From an uncultured Ruminiclostridium sp. (lineage in GTDB: Bacteria; Bacillota; Clostridia; Oscillospirales; Ruminococcaceae): a stretch of 29,945 bases of DNA. Below are positions 1 through 8,113 of the stretch, in pieces. How positions within the stretch are numbered: the stretch's first letter is position 1; each line of letters opens with the position of its first letter. The notes beneath the pieces are model-generated. The model was not told the origin of the DNA, made no database searches, and saw only the letters and a program-made list of their open reading frames with translations. The stretch spans positions 1-29,945 of the forward strand of contig CAKSIR010000011.1 of assembly GCA_934462775.1 (NCBI GenBank), in the 5' to 3' direction. The translations under genes were made by a program, and so were the position numbers.

Positions 1-2560
1 CTTCCGCTGTCGTGTTTTCTGTTACAGCCGGTGTTTCTTCAGCTGTTTCTTCCTTTGGCATAGGAACGTCCGAACCGAACACCTCAAAGCTATCAACAGC
101 AGCGGTACCGCTGATTACGGTAATAACCGCCGTGTGCTCGCCCTTTTCAAGATCGTACTTACTGTAATAGGACTGTCTGAATCCGCCTTTTGAAACCGCA
201 AAGCCCTCTTCTTCAACATTTCCGTCAATCTCAATCTTGATAACAGCGTCTGGCTTAGAAGCGCCTGTTACCCCGAAACCTGTTCCGTTAAAGGCAAAGG
301 TAACCGCTGCGCCCTCGCTGCCCGTTGAAACGCTGCGCTTGTAGTTCTTGAAGGAGCTTATTGTTTCATGCTCCCAGCTTCCGCTGTAATCAACGCAGGG
401 GTCTGTGTTGTCAAAACGTGTGATATAAGTTTCCTCGCCAATCGGCTCAACCTTAAGGTTATCAAAGCAGCTGCGGTTGTAGGAGCTGTATAGTGCCGCT
501 CTGCCCGCGCCTATCAGCGTGGCGTCGGAAACCGTATAGCTGCAAACCTGTTCATCGTTTATGAATGTGGTGATAACGTTTCTGTCTGCGGAGATTTTAA
601 GGTTTACCAAAGCGCTTGTATCTGCGCTTGCAGAGCCGCTTTCAAGCTCGTTTCCGTTCTTGAGCAGCTTCCATGTGCCGTCCTCCCAAAGCTGGAATCG
701 ATAGCCGCTTGCGCCAAGGCAGCCAAGGTTGTATCTGAGCCCGACGCCTGCATAGTTTGAAGCAGGATTTTCGGATTTTTCAAGCTTAACGTCTGCGCTT
801 ACAGAATAGTTATACCATCTGTCATCACCGAAATTGGTTGTCGGCTCGGGAGTTCCGCCCCATTCGTTAGCCTTTATATCAGGTGTAATCATCTGCATGA
901 GAACATTTCCGTCCTCCGTGCTCTGCACCTCAAACGCACCGCCTTGATCGGTTGTATAAAGAGGCGCGTTTCCTCTTGATGAAAGGAAATCGGCAGGATA
1001 ATCGGAATATTCAAAATCGTCTGCGTAAGGCAGTTCAAGGACTGTTCTGTCAGAATCGGCGGCGTTGGTGTAATCTGACGGAACAAGCTCGATTGTTGAC
1101 AGCGTAACAATCGAATACGGCTTTACCGTAACGCTGTAAGTGTAGCTGTCGCCGTCTGCGGCAGGTGTGATTGTGTCAATGTGCTTGAAGTAATTTTCAA
1201 AGTAATCGCCGTCGTCGGGACCTCTTGTTTCCCATACGTTTACCGCCGCGCCCGCCTTGTCAAGGTTGGAAACAGCGATGTTGTATGTGATTGGTTCCGA
1301 GGTTGTGTTGGTGATTACCGTGCTGTAATCATCGGTTGACGTGTCAGCTGCGGTCATGTAGCTGTAAGTTGCGTCAACAATTGCGTGTCCGTCGCCGCCT
1401 GCAACGCCGTCGCCGTAGCAAGCGCCGTCAACAAACGCCCAGCCTTTCTTAATAAACTGCGAGAAATGCAGCTTCATGAAGAAACCGCTGTCAAGGCAGT
1501 AATAACCGCTCCACGGTTCGTTAGCAATAATAAACTGCTTATGGCTGTACTGTGCGCCGTCATAATAGGAAGAAACGATCGGCTGATACTCGCAGAGGGT
1601 CATTTTTCCGCCGGGATACATTGTGATAAAGCGGTTTGCAATGTCGAGAATACCGTTGATGTCGTTCATTCCCGAGCCGCTTTCGTCAAATCTGTATGTA
1701 CCCTGCGCATAGACCATGGAGGAGCTTGCCTCGCTGAACCACAGCTCCTTGCCGTAGTCCTCCGCCATCTTCTGCACTTTTTTTGATGACCAGCTTGTAT
1801 AATGGCTGCCAACTACATCTATTGCGTTTAGCAGCTCCTCGTCCTTCATCATATCGTTGACAATATTCCAAGAGCAAACCTCGTCGCCCGCCACGATTTT
1901 TATTGCGGAGAAATCATAAGGGCAGTCGGTTTCCTCGTCAAGATGCTTGGCAAGATACTTGATCCATTCGGCGTCAGATGAACGCTCGTTCTGGGTCGCG
2001 CTGACATAATCAAACTCAAGGCCGTATGTTTCGTATGCGGCAGTGAGCGTTTCCTTGTACCATTTATAACGTGCAGCGTACACGTCCTCTGCGTTTGAAA
2101 TCCACAGCGGTTCGCTCCACCAGAGCATATCCAGCGTCAGATCGGGATTTATCTTTTTTGCGTCAGCTGCAAGCTGATAGCCTGCGCCGCGGGTAACATC
2201 AGCCTTTTCGTCCTCATATCGCATAACGGCAGGCTCCGTACCTGACGACGAGTTAATGTCCGAGCCCATTTCTATTTTAAGGTGATTGACGCAAAGTCCT
2301 TTGTCGCCGAAAATGTATTCAAGAATTTCATTGTATGCTTTGGGATTCTGAGCCTTGTAATCAAGCAGCAGTCTTGACGTATTGTTGCCTGTTACCATGC
2401 CTGAGCCTCTGTAAAGCATATTTTCGGCTGTGTTAGCCCTTGCTCCGTCAATAACGATATTCACGGGATTTACCTCCTCTTCAGCCGATACGGTCGGTAT
2501 TGCGGCTCCCACAAATGCAGCGCATAGCGCAGCCGCGATTATCCTCTTGATTTTTATCAA
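1..2560 (-). CDS. Secreted GH59 galactocerebrosidase-like glycoside hydrolase (C-terminus cut by window edge)
   Basis: 853 codons are visible and the C-terminus lies outside the window. The protein starts at a TTG with AAAGGGG upstream and has a signal peptide of about 26 residues ending VSA/EE. The barrel (about residues 30-370) matches family GH59: a TSRLLLDY-type N-terminal segment, KIEMGSD, a QNER motif with E192 as likely acid/base, LWFSEASSS with E277 as likely nucleophile, and EPWSGYY near 347. A LamG-like jelly roll follows (about 512-700), as in animal galactocerebrosidase. A further galactose-binding-like beta domain (about 714-829, starting FDNTDPCVDYSGSW) and a Glu/Thr-rich linker come next, so an anchor or dockerin may lie beyond the edge. 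Expected activity is release of beta-galactosyl groups outside the cell; the true substrate is unknown. The AraC gene directly upstream on the same strand is the likely regulator. Confidence 0.85.
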   Translation of the reverse strand, partial: MIKIKRIIAAALCAAFVGAAIPTVSAEEEVNPVNIVIDGARANTAENMLYRGSGMVTGNNTSRLLLDYKAQNPKAYNEILEYIFGDKGLCVNHLKIEMGSDINSSSGTEPAVMRYEDEKADVTRGAGYQLAADAKKINPDLTLDMLWWSEPLWISNAEDVYAARYKWYKETLTAAYETYGLEFDYVSATQNERSSDAEWIKYLAKHLDEETDCPYDFSAIKIVAGDEVCSWNIVNDMMKDEELLNAIDVVGSHYTSWSSKKVQKMAEDYGKELWFSEASSSMVYAQGTYRFDESGSGMNDINGILDIANRFITMYPGGKMTLCEYQPIVSSYYDGAQYSHKQFIIANEPWSGYYCLDSGFFMKLHFSQFIKKGWAFVDGACYGDGVAGGDGHAIVDATYSYMTAADTSTDDYSTVITNTTSEPITYNIAVSNLDKAGAAVNVWETRGPDDGDYFENYFKHIDTITPAADGDSYTYSVTVKPYSIVTLSTIELVPSDYTNAADSDRTVLELPYADDFEYSDYPADFLSSRGNAPLYTTDQGGAFEVQSTEDGNVLMQMITPDIKANEWGGTPEPTTNFGDDRWYNYSVSADVKLEKSENPASNYAGVGLRYNLGCLGASGYRFQLWEDGTWKLLKNGNELESGSASADTSALVNLKISADRNVITTFINDEQVCSYTVSDATLIGAGRAALYSSYNRSCFDNLKVEPIGEETYITRFDNTDPCVDYSGSWEHETISSFKNYKRSVSTGSEGAAVTFAFNGTGFGVTGASKPDAVIKIEIDGNVEEEGFAVSKGGFRQSYYSKYDLEKGEHTAVITVISGTAAVDSFEVFGSDVPMPKEETAEETPAVTENTTAE

Positions 2561-2576
2561 AATGAAACACCCCTTT

Positions 2577-2636
2577 CAAGATTTCATCTTGATTATACCG
2601 CATTGCAAACGCAAATTCAATCTGAAATATTTCAGA
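2577..2636 (-). promoter_or_regulatory. Promoter of the GH59 gene flanked by two dyads
   Basis: Reading the minus strand, TTGAAT (2620-2615), a 17-bp spacer and TATAAT (2597-2592) form a good sigma-A promoter. A perfect 16-bp palindrome, TCTGAAATATTTCAGA (2621-2636), abuts the -35 box. A second dyad, CAAGAT-ttc-ATCTTG (2577-2591), starts right after the -10 box. The positions suit an activator site and a site over the start point; the AraC protein encoded next door is the obvious candidate binder (inference). Confidence 0.6.
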
Positions 2637-2656
2637 AGCTCTTAACATTTTAGCTT

Positions 2657-3478
2657 TTATATAGCGATTGTGTTTTTTATTCTGCGATAGGTGCTTGGGG
2701 ACACTCCCTCATATCTTTTGAACACAATCCCGAAGTATGTTGGGTCAGGATAGCCTACCTCCTTCCCTATTTCCTGCACTGACTTGCCGCTGCCGTCAAG
2801 CAGAAGCTTTGCGGCGGAAATTCTGCGTCTTGCTATGTACTCAAGGGGACGCATTCCCGTTTTCTTTTTGAAAATTCTGCAAAGATACTGCGGCGTCAGC
2901 TCAGACAGCCGCGCAAGCTCGTCCAGTGAAATATCGCTGCTGTAACTGCTTTCAATATACATGATTACCTTGTCAAGTACGCTGCCTGTCGGACTGTCGT
3001 TCTGCTTTTGCTCCGAAAAAAATTTTGACGCGTTGAGTATGAAGTCGTAAATCAGCCGCGAGCATTTCTCGCTGCCCGAAATCGGGTCAGACGTAGCGGA
3101 AAATATCCGTGCGAAAATCTGTTCGAAAACAGCAATATCGCCTCCGGAACAAATCATGTAGTCCTTAAAACCCAGCGCTGACATAATTTCCGTTAAATAC
3201 TGCCCTCTGAATACAAACCAGCAGGTTTTCCAATCCCCATCGACAGGGTAGTATTCATGGGGAACGCCCGGCGAAAGGTAAAGCATACTTCCCTTTTTCA
3301 TCAGAAAGCTCTCGCCGCCAACAATAACCTTGCCAACGCCGTCCGCCGTAAATAAAAACTGATGCGAAACAAGACCTTGCTCGCGCTTGATGTGGTATTC
3401 GCACTCGGAAATACCTATTCCGCTTAGGTAAAACGGCAGCTTCACCTGATTTCCAATAACAGGATATACAGCACTCAT
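2657..3478 (-). CDS. AraC-family transcriptional regulator
   Basis: 273 residues. The N-terminal half (about 20-110) looks like the cupin sugar-sensing domain of AraC proteins (HQFLFTADGVGKVIVGG, LSPGVPHEYYP). The C-terminal 100 residues hold the two helix-turn-helix motifs: ISLDELARLSELTPQYLCRIF, then the diagnostic IGKEVGYPDPTYFGIVFKRYEGVSPSTYR. Start ATG has AAGGAGA at good spacing. It precedes the secreted GH59 gene on the same strand with 96 bp between them, so it probably activates that gene in response to a released sugar (inference). A typical full-length family member. Confidence 0.9.
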   Translation of the reverse strand: MSAVYPVIGNQVKLPFYLSGIGISECEYHIKREQGLVSHQFLFTADGVGKVIVGGESFLMKKGSMLYLSPGVPHEYYPVDGDWKTCWFVFRGQYLTEIMSALGFKDYMICSGGDIAVFEQIFARIFSATSDPISGSEKCSRLIYDFILNASKFFSEQKQNDSPTGSVLDKVIMYIESSYSSDISLDELARLSELTPQYLCRIFKKKTGMRPLEYIARRRISAAKLLLDGSGKSVQEIGKEVGYPDPTYFGIVFKRYEGVSPSTYRRIKNTIAI

Positions 3479-3501
3479 AACTTTCTCCTTACTTTTTTAA
3501 A

Positions 3502-3530
3502 AGTATAGCATAACACAACAGATTTAACAA
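3502..3530 (-). promoter_or_regulatory. Promoter of the AraC-family gene
   Basis: Minus strand TTGTTA (3530-3525), 17-bp spacer, TATACT (3507-3502) with an extended -10 TGC. It is divergent from the aroF promoter. Confidence 0.65.
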
Positions 3531-3548
3531 TAAATTTTTAAAAAACAC

Positions 3549-3577
3549 TTGACAATGTGATACAAAAGTGATATAGT
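3549..3577 (+). promoter_or_regulatory. Promoter of the DAHP synthase gene
   Basis: Consensus TTGACA (3549-3554), 17-bp spacer, TATAGT (3572-3577), about 80 bp before the start codon. No riboswitch-like structure was evident in the short leader. Confidence 0.8.
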
Positions 3578-3658
3578 AACTTTAGTGATTAAAAGCTTTA
3601 AAGCTATGTGACATAAAAGCCAAAAAGCATAAAAGTGATAAAGAAAGAGGCATTTGAA

Positions 3659-4684
3659 ATGATATTAGTATTAAAACCGGGCGCGTCAGAACAGCGCATT
3701 GAAGAACTTGAAAACAATTTTAAAGCCCTTGGCTTCCAGCTCAACGTCAGCAAGGGCGCAGAACACACGATTGTCGGACTTATCGGCGACACGTCTAAGC
3801 TTGACCCCGATTCCATTCCGAATACCATTGACATTGTGGAAAGCGCAAAGAGAATAACCGAACCGTTCAAGGCAGCCAACAGAAAATTCCACCCTGACGA
3901 CACCATTATCGATGTTGCGGGAAGAAAAATCGGCGAAGGTTTTTTTCAGGTTATATCAGGTCCCTGCTCTGTTGAAAGCGAGGAGCAGATTATAAAGGTT
4001 GCGAAATCCGTAAAGGAAAGCGGCGCAACGCTTCTCAGAGGCGGCGCATTCAAGCCGAGAACCTCGCCATACTCTTTTCAGGGACTCCATGCAGACGGAA
4101 TCAAGCTGCTCCTTGAGGCAAAGAAAGCAACAGGGCTTCCGATTGTAACTGAAATCATGAACCTTAACCACCTTGATATGTTTGCAGATGTTGACGTAAT
4201 TCAGGTCGGCGCACGAAATATGCAGAACTTCGATTTACTCAAGGAGCTTGGTCACTGCAAAAAGCCAATCCTTTTAAAGAGAGGTCTTGCCAATACTCTG
4301 GAGGAATTTCTCATGAGCGCCGAATACATCATGGCAGGCGGAAATCAGAACATAATCCTCTGCGAACGCGGCATAAGAACATTTGAAACTGCAATGCGAA
4401 ATACGCTTGACCTTTCGGCTGTCCCTTACCTCAAGCGTACAACTCATCTTCCGATTGTCGTTGACCCAAGCCATGCAACCGGTATTAGATGGATGGTTGA
4501 ACCGCTGGCAAAGGCTGCGGTTGCAGTCGGTGCAGACGGTCTTATGATTGAAAGCCACAACGACCCGAAAAACGCATTGTGCGACGGCGCGCAGTCACTA
4601 GACCTTGATATGTTCAGAAGCCTTATGGCCGACATCAAGCGCAGGGTTGCGTTTGAAGGCAAGACAATGTACGAAAACGACTGA
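3659..4684 (+). CDS. aroF: 3-deoxy-7-phosphoheptulonate (DAHP) synthase, AroF type with N-terminal regulatory domain
   Basis: 341 residues. It condenses phosphoenolpyruvate and erythrose 4-phosphate in the first step of the shikimate pathway. The ATG at 3659 has AAAGAGG eight bases upstream; a GTG at 3635 in frame lacks such a site. Residues 1-70 ([17 protein letters not shown] onward) form the ferredoxin-like domain found in Thermotoga-type DAHP synthases, where it serves feedback control. The catalytic barrel carries [28 protein letters not shown], the [10 protein letters not shown] segment and VDPSHATG, all family hallmarks. It stands alone between its own strong promoter and a terminator, with no other aromatic genes nearby. 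No chorismate mutase domain is fused. Confidence 0.93.
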   Translation: MILVLKPGASEQRIEELENNFKALGFQLNVSKGAEHTIVGLIGDTSKLDPDSIPNTIDIVESAKRITEPFKAANRKFHPDDTIIDVAGRKIGEGFFQVISGPCSVESEEQIIKVAKSVKESGATLLRGGAFKPRTSPYSFQGLHADGIKLLLEAKKATGLPIVTEIMNLNHLDMFADVDVIQVGARNMQNFDLLKELGHCKKPILLKRGLANTLEEFLMSAEYIMAGGNQNIILCERGIRTFETAMRNTLDLSAVPYLKRTTHLPIVVDPSHATGIRWMVEPLAKAAVAVGADGLMIESHNDPKNALCDGAQSLDLDMFRSLMADIKRRVAFEGKTMYEND

Positions 4685-4691
4685 TAAAACA

Positions 4692-4724
4692 ATCCCTTAT
4701 CTTTTCGTAAGATGAGGGATTTTT
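4692..4724 (+). terminator. Intrinsic terminator after aroF
   Basis: A 12-bp stem (ATCCCTTATCTT with AAGATGAGGGAT, one G-U pair), a 5-base loop and a run of T. Confidence 0.85.
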
Positions 4725-5018
4725 CGTGTCAGTTTTTTCCCTGCTGCATATTATAAAGCATGAGCAGGGAAACGTAGGCGAGGGTGAAGGTAACGAAAGT
4801 TCTTGAATAGCCTCCGCCGCCCGTTAGCGGGGCTTGCCTGCTTTATATATGCCTATCCGCCATGCACAAACATGAAATTAAATGAAACGTTTCAAAGGCA
4901 TGGCGGATTGCATTATTTTTATGCGGACAAGACTACACTCAGTATTATTTCCATATATTCAACTATTTGTAATATACAGTTTGTATAATCTGATTTGATT
5001 TTTACACCAAGTCAACAA
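4725..5018. other. Gene-free stretch with several inverted repeats; possible interspersed element or structured RNA
   Basis: No convincing gene. It holds a 10-bp inverted repeat (TTTCCCTGCT at 4736-4745, AGCAGGGAAA at 4763-4772), a GC-rich small hairpin near 4818-4832, and a 9-bp inverted repeat (CCGCCATGC at 4857-4865, GCATGGCGG at 4898-4906) that encloses the 12-bp palindrome TGAAACGTTTCA (4883-4894), which resembles a LacI-family operator. On the minus strand a short open frame from about 4849 down to a stop at 4730 reads like a membrane-protein tail (GGGGYSRTFVTFTLAYVSLL), without an initiation site. This could be a gene remnant or a repeated element. Confidence 0.4.
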
Positions 5019-5053
5019 AAACTCCCACTTACATTTAAGTGGGAGTTTGTCTT
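5018..5053 (-). terminator. Terminator of the diguanylate cyclase gene, possibly bidirectional
   Basis: A perfect 12-bp stem (AAACTCCCACTT, 5019-5030, with AAGTGGGAGTTT, 5037-5048) and a 6-base loop. T-rich tracts follow on both strands. Confidence 0.8.
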
Positions 5054-5054
5054 T

Positions 5055-6998
5055 TTATCTTTCAAGATAGCCGAAATTCGATTTACCGCTCTTTTTGATA
5101 CGGTACATAGCGTCGTCAGCCATGCCGATGATTTCGTCAACGCGCTTTGAGTTGTCGCTGATAATAGAAATACCGATACTTACATTTACCGTGAGCTTTT
5201 CGCCTGTATCGCAGGTGAAGCCCTCCTTCAGCTTATTAAGCAGCTCCTGAGCAACTCTTGACGGATCGTTCGTTTCAGCGTTGCGGATACATACGATAAA
5301 TTCATCGCCGCCGTAACGTCCTGCCATACCAAATTCGCTTATTACCGATTGAATCGAATCGGCAGTAAACTTCAGCACCTGATCGCCTGTTGCGTGACTG
5401 TACTTATCGTTGTAAATCTTGAAATCGTCAATATCAACGAACAGAATTGCAAACTGGTTCTTACGGGCTGCAATAAGGTCGATTTCGTTGTTGATGGCGG
5501 ATTCGGTTGTTTCACGGTTATAAAGACCTGTCAGCGAATCAAAGCTTGCTCTTGTCGTCAGCAGCTTTTCACTCTTCTTCGCACGGTCAATATCAACGAT
5601 AACGCCGACAACCTTAATAATATTATTGTCACGGTCGCGGATTGTTGCGGTACGCATAAGAATCCAAATATAATCGCCGTAAATATTCTTCCAGCGGTAT
5701 TCGTTGTGCTTGAACTCCTCACCCTTTGAAAGCTTTTCAAGGTCAGCCTTATACCTGTCTGCGTCATCGGGATGAACCTTGCACTTTAGCAGGAAGGAAT
5801 CGCCGAAGTGATCGGACGGAGCACGATAACTGAACTTTTTGTTGAAGTTCTGCGAGAATATAACTTCGTTTGTCTTGAAGTTCCACTCAAAGATAATGTT
5901 GTCGGACATCTCGATAATAGTACGGTAACGTCCCTCACTTACTATAATATCGTCAATAAGGTCGTTGAACGCACGGGCGATTTCGCCATACTCGTTGTTA
6001 GCGAGAACATCGATTCTTGCTTCGTGGTCGCCGCGCTTGATCTTGAAAAGTGTTTCCTCAATTTTGTAAAGCGGCTTTGTGATTACAATTACCAGCACAA
6101 CCGACGCGGCGGCAACAATAATTGTAACAAGGATTCCGACTCCGTTGATTGTGCCCGACGCATTGTCGGAATATGCGTAAGCCTTGTTTGCCTCGGCAAG
6201 CGCAATCACCGTCCAGTCGCTTTCGCCGCTGCTTACCATGTGAGCGATACGCTCGTTTTTGCCGATTTCGTAAGTCGTCTTTGCAACGCCCGAAACGGTT
6301 GTATTTACTATGTAATCCTTAAACGCAAGATATTCGGGCAGAGCCGTGTCTGCAAGGCTTCCTACAAACGTTGTATCAAGCAGCATATCAGCCGGATCCG
6401 CAAGAACTATACGTCCGTTTGTCGGGAATGTTGACTGGCTGAATACCTTGGTGATTCTTGAGTTATCAAAGTAAACCATCAGGTTATAGCCTGCAAGGTC
6501 TGATTTAACGTAAAGCTCATACTGTGAGCTTTTTGACGCCGAACCTGCAGCATTTACATATACCTTATAATCAGCAACGTTTTCAAGGCTGATTTCGACC
6601 GTTGTGCCAATGTAGCCCTTGTCGTCTGCCATTATAACCTTACCGCTGTCGTCGGTAAGAAGAATCTTTGTAACGCCTGAGTCGGACTCAACGTAGGATG
6701 AAAGATAATCAAGTGCAGCCGTAAAGCTTTCGGTATCCTTATTTGCCTTGCCGCCGCTGATTTCCTTGCTCATTGCCTGAACCGCATAGTTTTCATTTAT
6801 TGTCCTTGCCTGTGCCGACAAAAGTGAAAAATATTGGTCAAGGCTTCTCGCCTGGGACTGAGCAACCGACGAAATCATTTTATTATACTGACTTTCCGCC
6901 GTATTTCTCAGCTGGATTCCGCTGAAAATGCAGAACGAAACCACTGAAAGAACAGCAAACAATGTGAAAACCAGGATCAATGAGCTTCTTACTTTCAT
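5055..6998 (-). CDS. Membrane-bound diguanylate cyclase (dCache-HAMP-PAS-GGDEF)
   Basis: 647 residues. It is predicted to make cyclic di-GMP in response to an extracellular signal. Order: membrane helix (about 5-27), extracellular dCache-like sensor (about 35-275), second helix (about 283-305, VGILVTIIVAAASVVLVIVI), HAMP linker, PAS domain (about 365-470, with the W..R.P-type PAC end DYIWILMRTATIRDRDNN), and a GGDEF domain with an intact RYGGDEF motif (GGDEF at 563-567). The usual RxxD inhibitory site upstream of GGDEF is absent (SEFG at that place), so product inhibition through the I-site is unlikely. TTAGGAG precedes the ATG. No EAL domain is present. Confidence 0.92.
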   Translation of the reverse strand: MKVRSSLILVFTLFAVLSVVSFCIFSGIQLRNTAESQYNKMISSVAQSQARSLDQYFSLLSAQARTINENYAVQAMSKEISGGKANKDTESFTAALDYLSSYVESDSGVTKILLTDDSGKVIMADDKGYIGTTVEISLENVADYKVYVNAAGSASKSSQYELYVKSDLAGYNLMVYFDNSRITKVFSQSTFPTNGRIVLADPADMLLDTTFVGSLADTALPEYLAFKDYIVNTTVSGVAKTTYEIGKNERIAHMVSSGESDWTVIALAEANKAYAYSDNASGTINGVGILVTIIVAAASVVLVIVITKPLYKIEETLFKIKRGDHEARIDVLANNEYGEIARAFNDLIDDIIVSEGRYRTIIEMSDNIIFEWNFKTNEVIFSQNFNKKFSYRAPSDHFGDSFLLKCKVHPDDADRYKADLEKLSKGEEFKHNEYRWKNIYGDYIWILMRTATIRDRDNNIIKVVGVIVDIDRAKKSEKLLTTRASFDSLTGLYNRETTESAINNEIDLIAARKNQFAILFVDIDDFKIYNDKYSHATGDQVLKFTADSIQSVISEFGMAGRYGGDEFIVCIRNAETNDPSRVAQELLNKLKEGFTCDTGEKLTVNVSIGISIISDNSKRVDEIIGMADDAMYRIKKSGKSNFGYLER

Positions 6999-7054
6999 AA
7001 TTTACTCCTAAATCTTTTTATATCAATATATTATCTCGCAATAACTTATAATAT

Positions 7055-7083
7055 ATAATATCATAAATTTATTCAAAAGTAAA
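7055..7083 (-). promoter_or_regulatory. Promoter of the diguanylate cyclase gene
   Basis: Minus strand TTTACT (7083-7078), 17-bp spacer, TATTAT (7060-7055). Confidence 0.55.
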
Positions 7084-7125
7084 CGTTTTAACCCGAATTC
7101 GTATAAAACAGACAATAAAATTTTT

Positions 7126-7152
7126 GTAAATTGTATATTTTATACAATTTAC
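7126..7152. promoter_or_regulatory. Perfect 12-bp inverted repeat with 3-base centre; operator candidate
   Basis: GTAAATTGTATA (7126-7137), ttt, TATACAATTTAC (7141-7152). It lies between the diguanylate cyclase promoter and the spore-protein promoter. A second pair of the same half-site, GTAAAT...ATTTAC (7169-7189), overlaps the spore-protein promoter, which suggests a dimeric regulator serving both or either gene. Confidence 0.45.
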
Positions 7153-7167
7153 ATTTGATGAAAAAGC

Positions 7168-7196
7168 TGTAAATCAGCATAAAATTTACCTATAAT
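7168..7196 (+). promoter_or_regulatory. Candidate promoter of the spore-protein gene
   Basis: TGTAAA (7168-7173), 17-bp spacer, TATAAT (7191-7196). An alternative forespore-type (sigma-G/F-like) pair, TGATG (about 7156) with CATAAAA (about 7178), is also readable. The sequence alone cannot decide between them. Confidence 0.35.
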
Positions 7197-7224
7197 ATAT
7201 GTAATCGCTCGCGACATAATATTA

Positions 7225-7249
7225 CTACAAAGGCAAACGGTCTTTGTAG
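7225..7249 (+). other. Hairpin in the 5' leader of the spore-protein mRNA
   Basis: CTACAAAG (7225-7232) and CTTTGTAG (7242-7249) are perfectly complementary around a 9-base loop and are followed by an A-run rather than T. It is therefore not a plus-strand terminator; it may stabilise the mRNA. Confidence 0.35.
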
Positions 7250-7293
7250 AAAAAAATCAGTAAAAATTTCGATAATAATCGGAGGAAAAGAAT

Positions 7294-7473
7294 ATGTCTA
7301 ACAATAAGAGCAAAGCAGCTTTAAACAGCATTAAGATGCAGGCCGCAAATGAAGTTGGCGTTCCGCTTAAGGACAACGGCTACAACGGTGATTTAACAGC
7401 AAAGCAGGTTGGTTCAATCGGCGGCCAGATGGTCAAGAAAATGATCGAAAGCTACGAAAACTCCGCTAAGTAA
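7294..7473 (+). CDS. Alpha/beta-type small acid-soluble spore protein (SASP)
   Basis: 59 residues. Proteins of this family coat and protect DNA in dormant spores. The C-terminal half carries the family signature GYNGDLTAKQVGSIGGQMVKKMIE, quoted here in parts: NGDLTAKQ and GSIGGQMVKKMIE. The start has GGAGG eight bases upstream. The usual cleavage site for the germination protease GPR, (F/Y)E(I/F/V)A in the AxELGV region, is changed: here it reads MQAANEVGV, with Gln in place of Glu. The gene is strong evidence that the organism sporulates. It is a single-gene unit with its own terminator. Confidence 0.88.
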   Translation: MSNNKSKAALNSIKMQAANEVGVPLKDNGYNGDLTAKQVGSIGGQMVKKMIESYENSAK

Positions 7474-7491
7474 CAGGCAAATCCGTTAAAT

Positions 7492-7528
7492 AATAAATCC
7501 GCAGGAAGCACCTGTGGATTTATTTTTT
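7492..7528 (+). terminator. Terminator after the spore-protein gene
   Basis: Stem AATAAATCCGCAGG (7492-7505) with CCTGTGGATTTATT (7511-7524), 5-base loop, then T residues. Confidence 0.85.
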
Positions 7529-7620
7529 CATATATCGGATATACATAATAATTGAATCACCCGGATTTCTGTTTGCCTGCTGCACATTTCTTGCCTGCTG
7601 AATTTTCCCTCGGACCTTTA

Positions 7621-7983
7621 TTATTGCAGCTTTTCCGTCCTGCATTTATCTCTGAGGTTATTCAGCTCGTTTTCATACTGCCGCTTTATATCCGCAATCT
7701 CGTTCAGATTATCCGATATGCAGCCAAGAGCGTTTTCGACTGTGAAAATTGCAAGCGCAATGCAGAAAAGCAGCACCATTACAAATATAAACGACCCTGC
7801 CCCGTTGTCGGATACGGAGGACAGCACACAGGCGGCTCCGATCTGCCCCACAACCGCTATCAGCATAAATGCAATATAGCCCATTATGCCCTGCACTTTC
7901 TTTTTTATAAGGCTGTCGCGATTTCCTCTTGCTGTTCTGCCGCCAACCTCAGACGATCTGCCGATGTGAATATTGCTGTTCAT
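7621..7983 (-). CDS. Small membrane protein of unknown function
   Basis: 120 residues, not assigned to a family. A polar N-terminus is followed by two hydrophobic segments (about 33-55, MGYIAFMLIAVVGQIGAACV, and about 65-84, FIFVMVLLFCIALAIFTV) and a charged, probably coiled-coil C-terminus (IKRQYENELNNLRDKCRTEK). GGGAGGT lies at good spacing before the ATG. It sits downstream of the ABC-F gene on the same strand but after that gene's terminator. A longer open frame on the opposite strand (7552-8124) has no ribosome site and is taken as a shadow. Confidence 0.6.
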   Translation of the reverse strand: MNSNIHIGRSSEVGGRTARGNRDSLIKKKVQGIMGYIAFMLIAVVGQIGAACVLSSVSDNGAGSFIFVMVLLFCIALAIFTVENALGCISDNLNEIADIKRQYENELNNLRDKCRTEKLQ

Positions 7984-8063
7984 TTTCTTGTACCTCCCGT
8001 TTTTGTTTACAAGCTTATTTTACCACAAGCACTGTGTCGTTTTCAGTACAATGAAAAACGCAT

Positions 8064-8094
8064 AAAAAATAACCGCAGCGGTTATACTGCGGTT
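8064..8094 (-). terminator. Terminator of the ABC-F gene
   Basis: Minus strand stem AACCGCAG with CTGCGGTT (8094-8087 and 8078-8071) followed by ATTTTTT. Confidence 0.8.
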
Positions 8095-8113
8095 GCTTCC
8101 GTATTCAGGGAAA

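Noticed and set aside
1385..1877. Open frames on both strands inside the GH59 coding region.
   Set aside because: They overlap the GH59 frame, which has family motifs along its whole length, and they lack ribosome sites.
4803..4988. A 61-codon plus-strand frame in the aroF downstream gap.
   Set aside because: No ribosome site, no recognisable family, and it runs through the inverted repeats; treated as part of the gene-free element.
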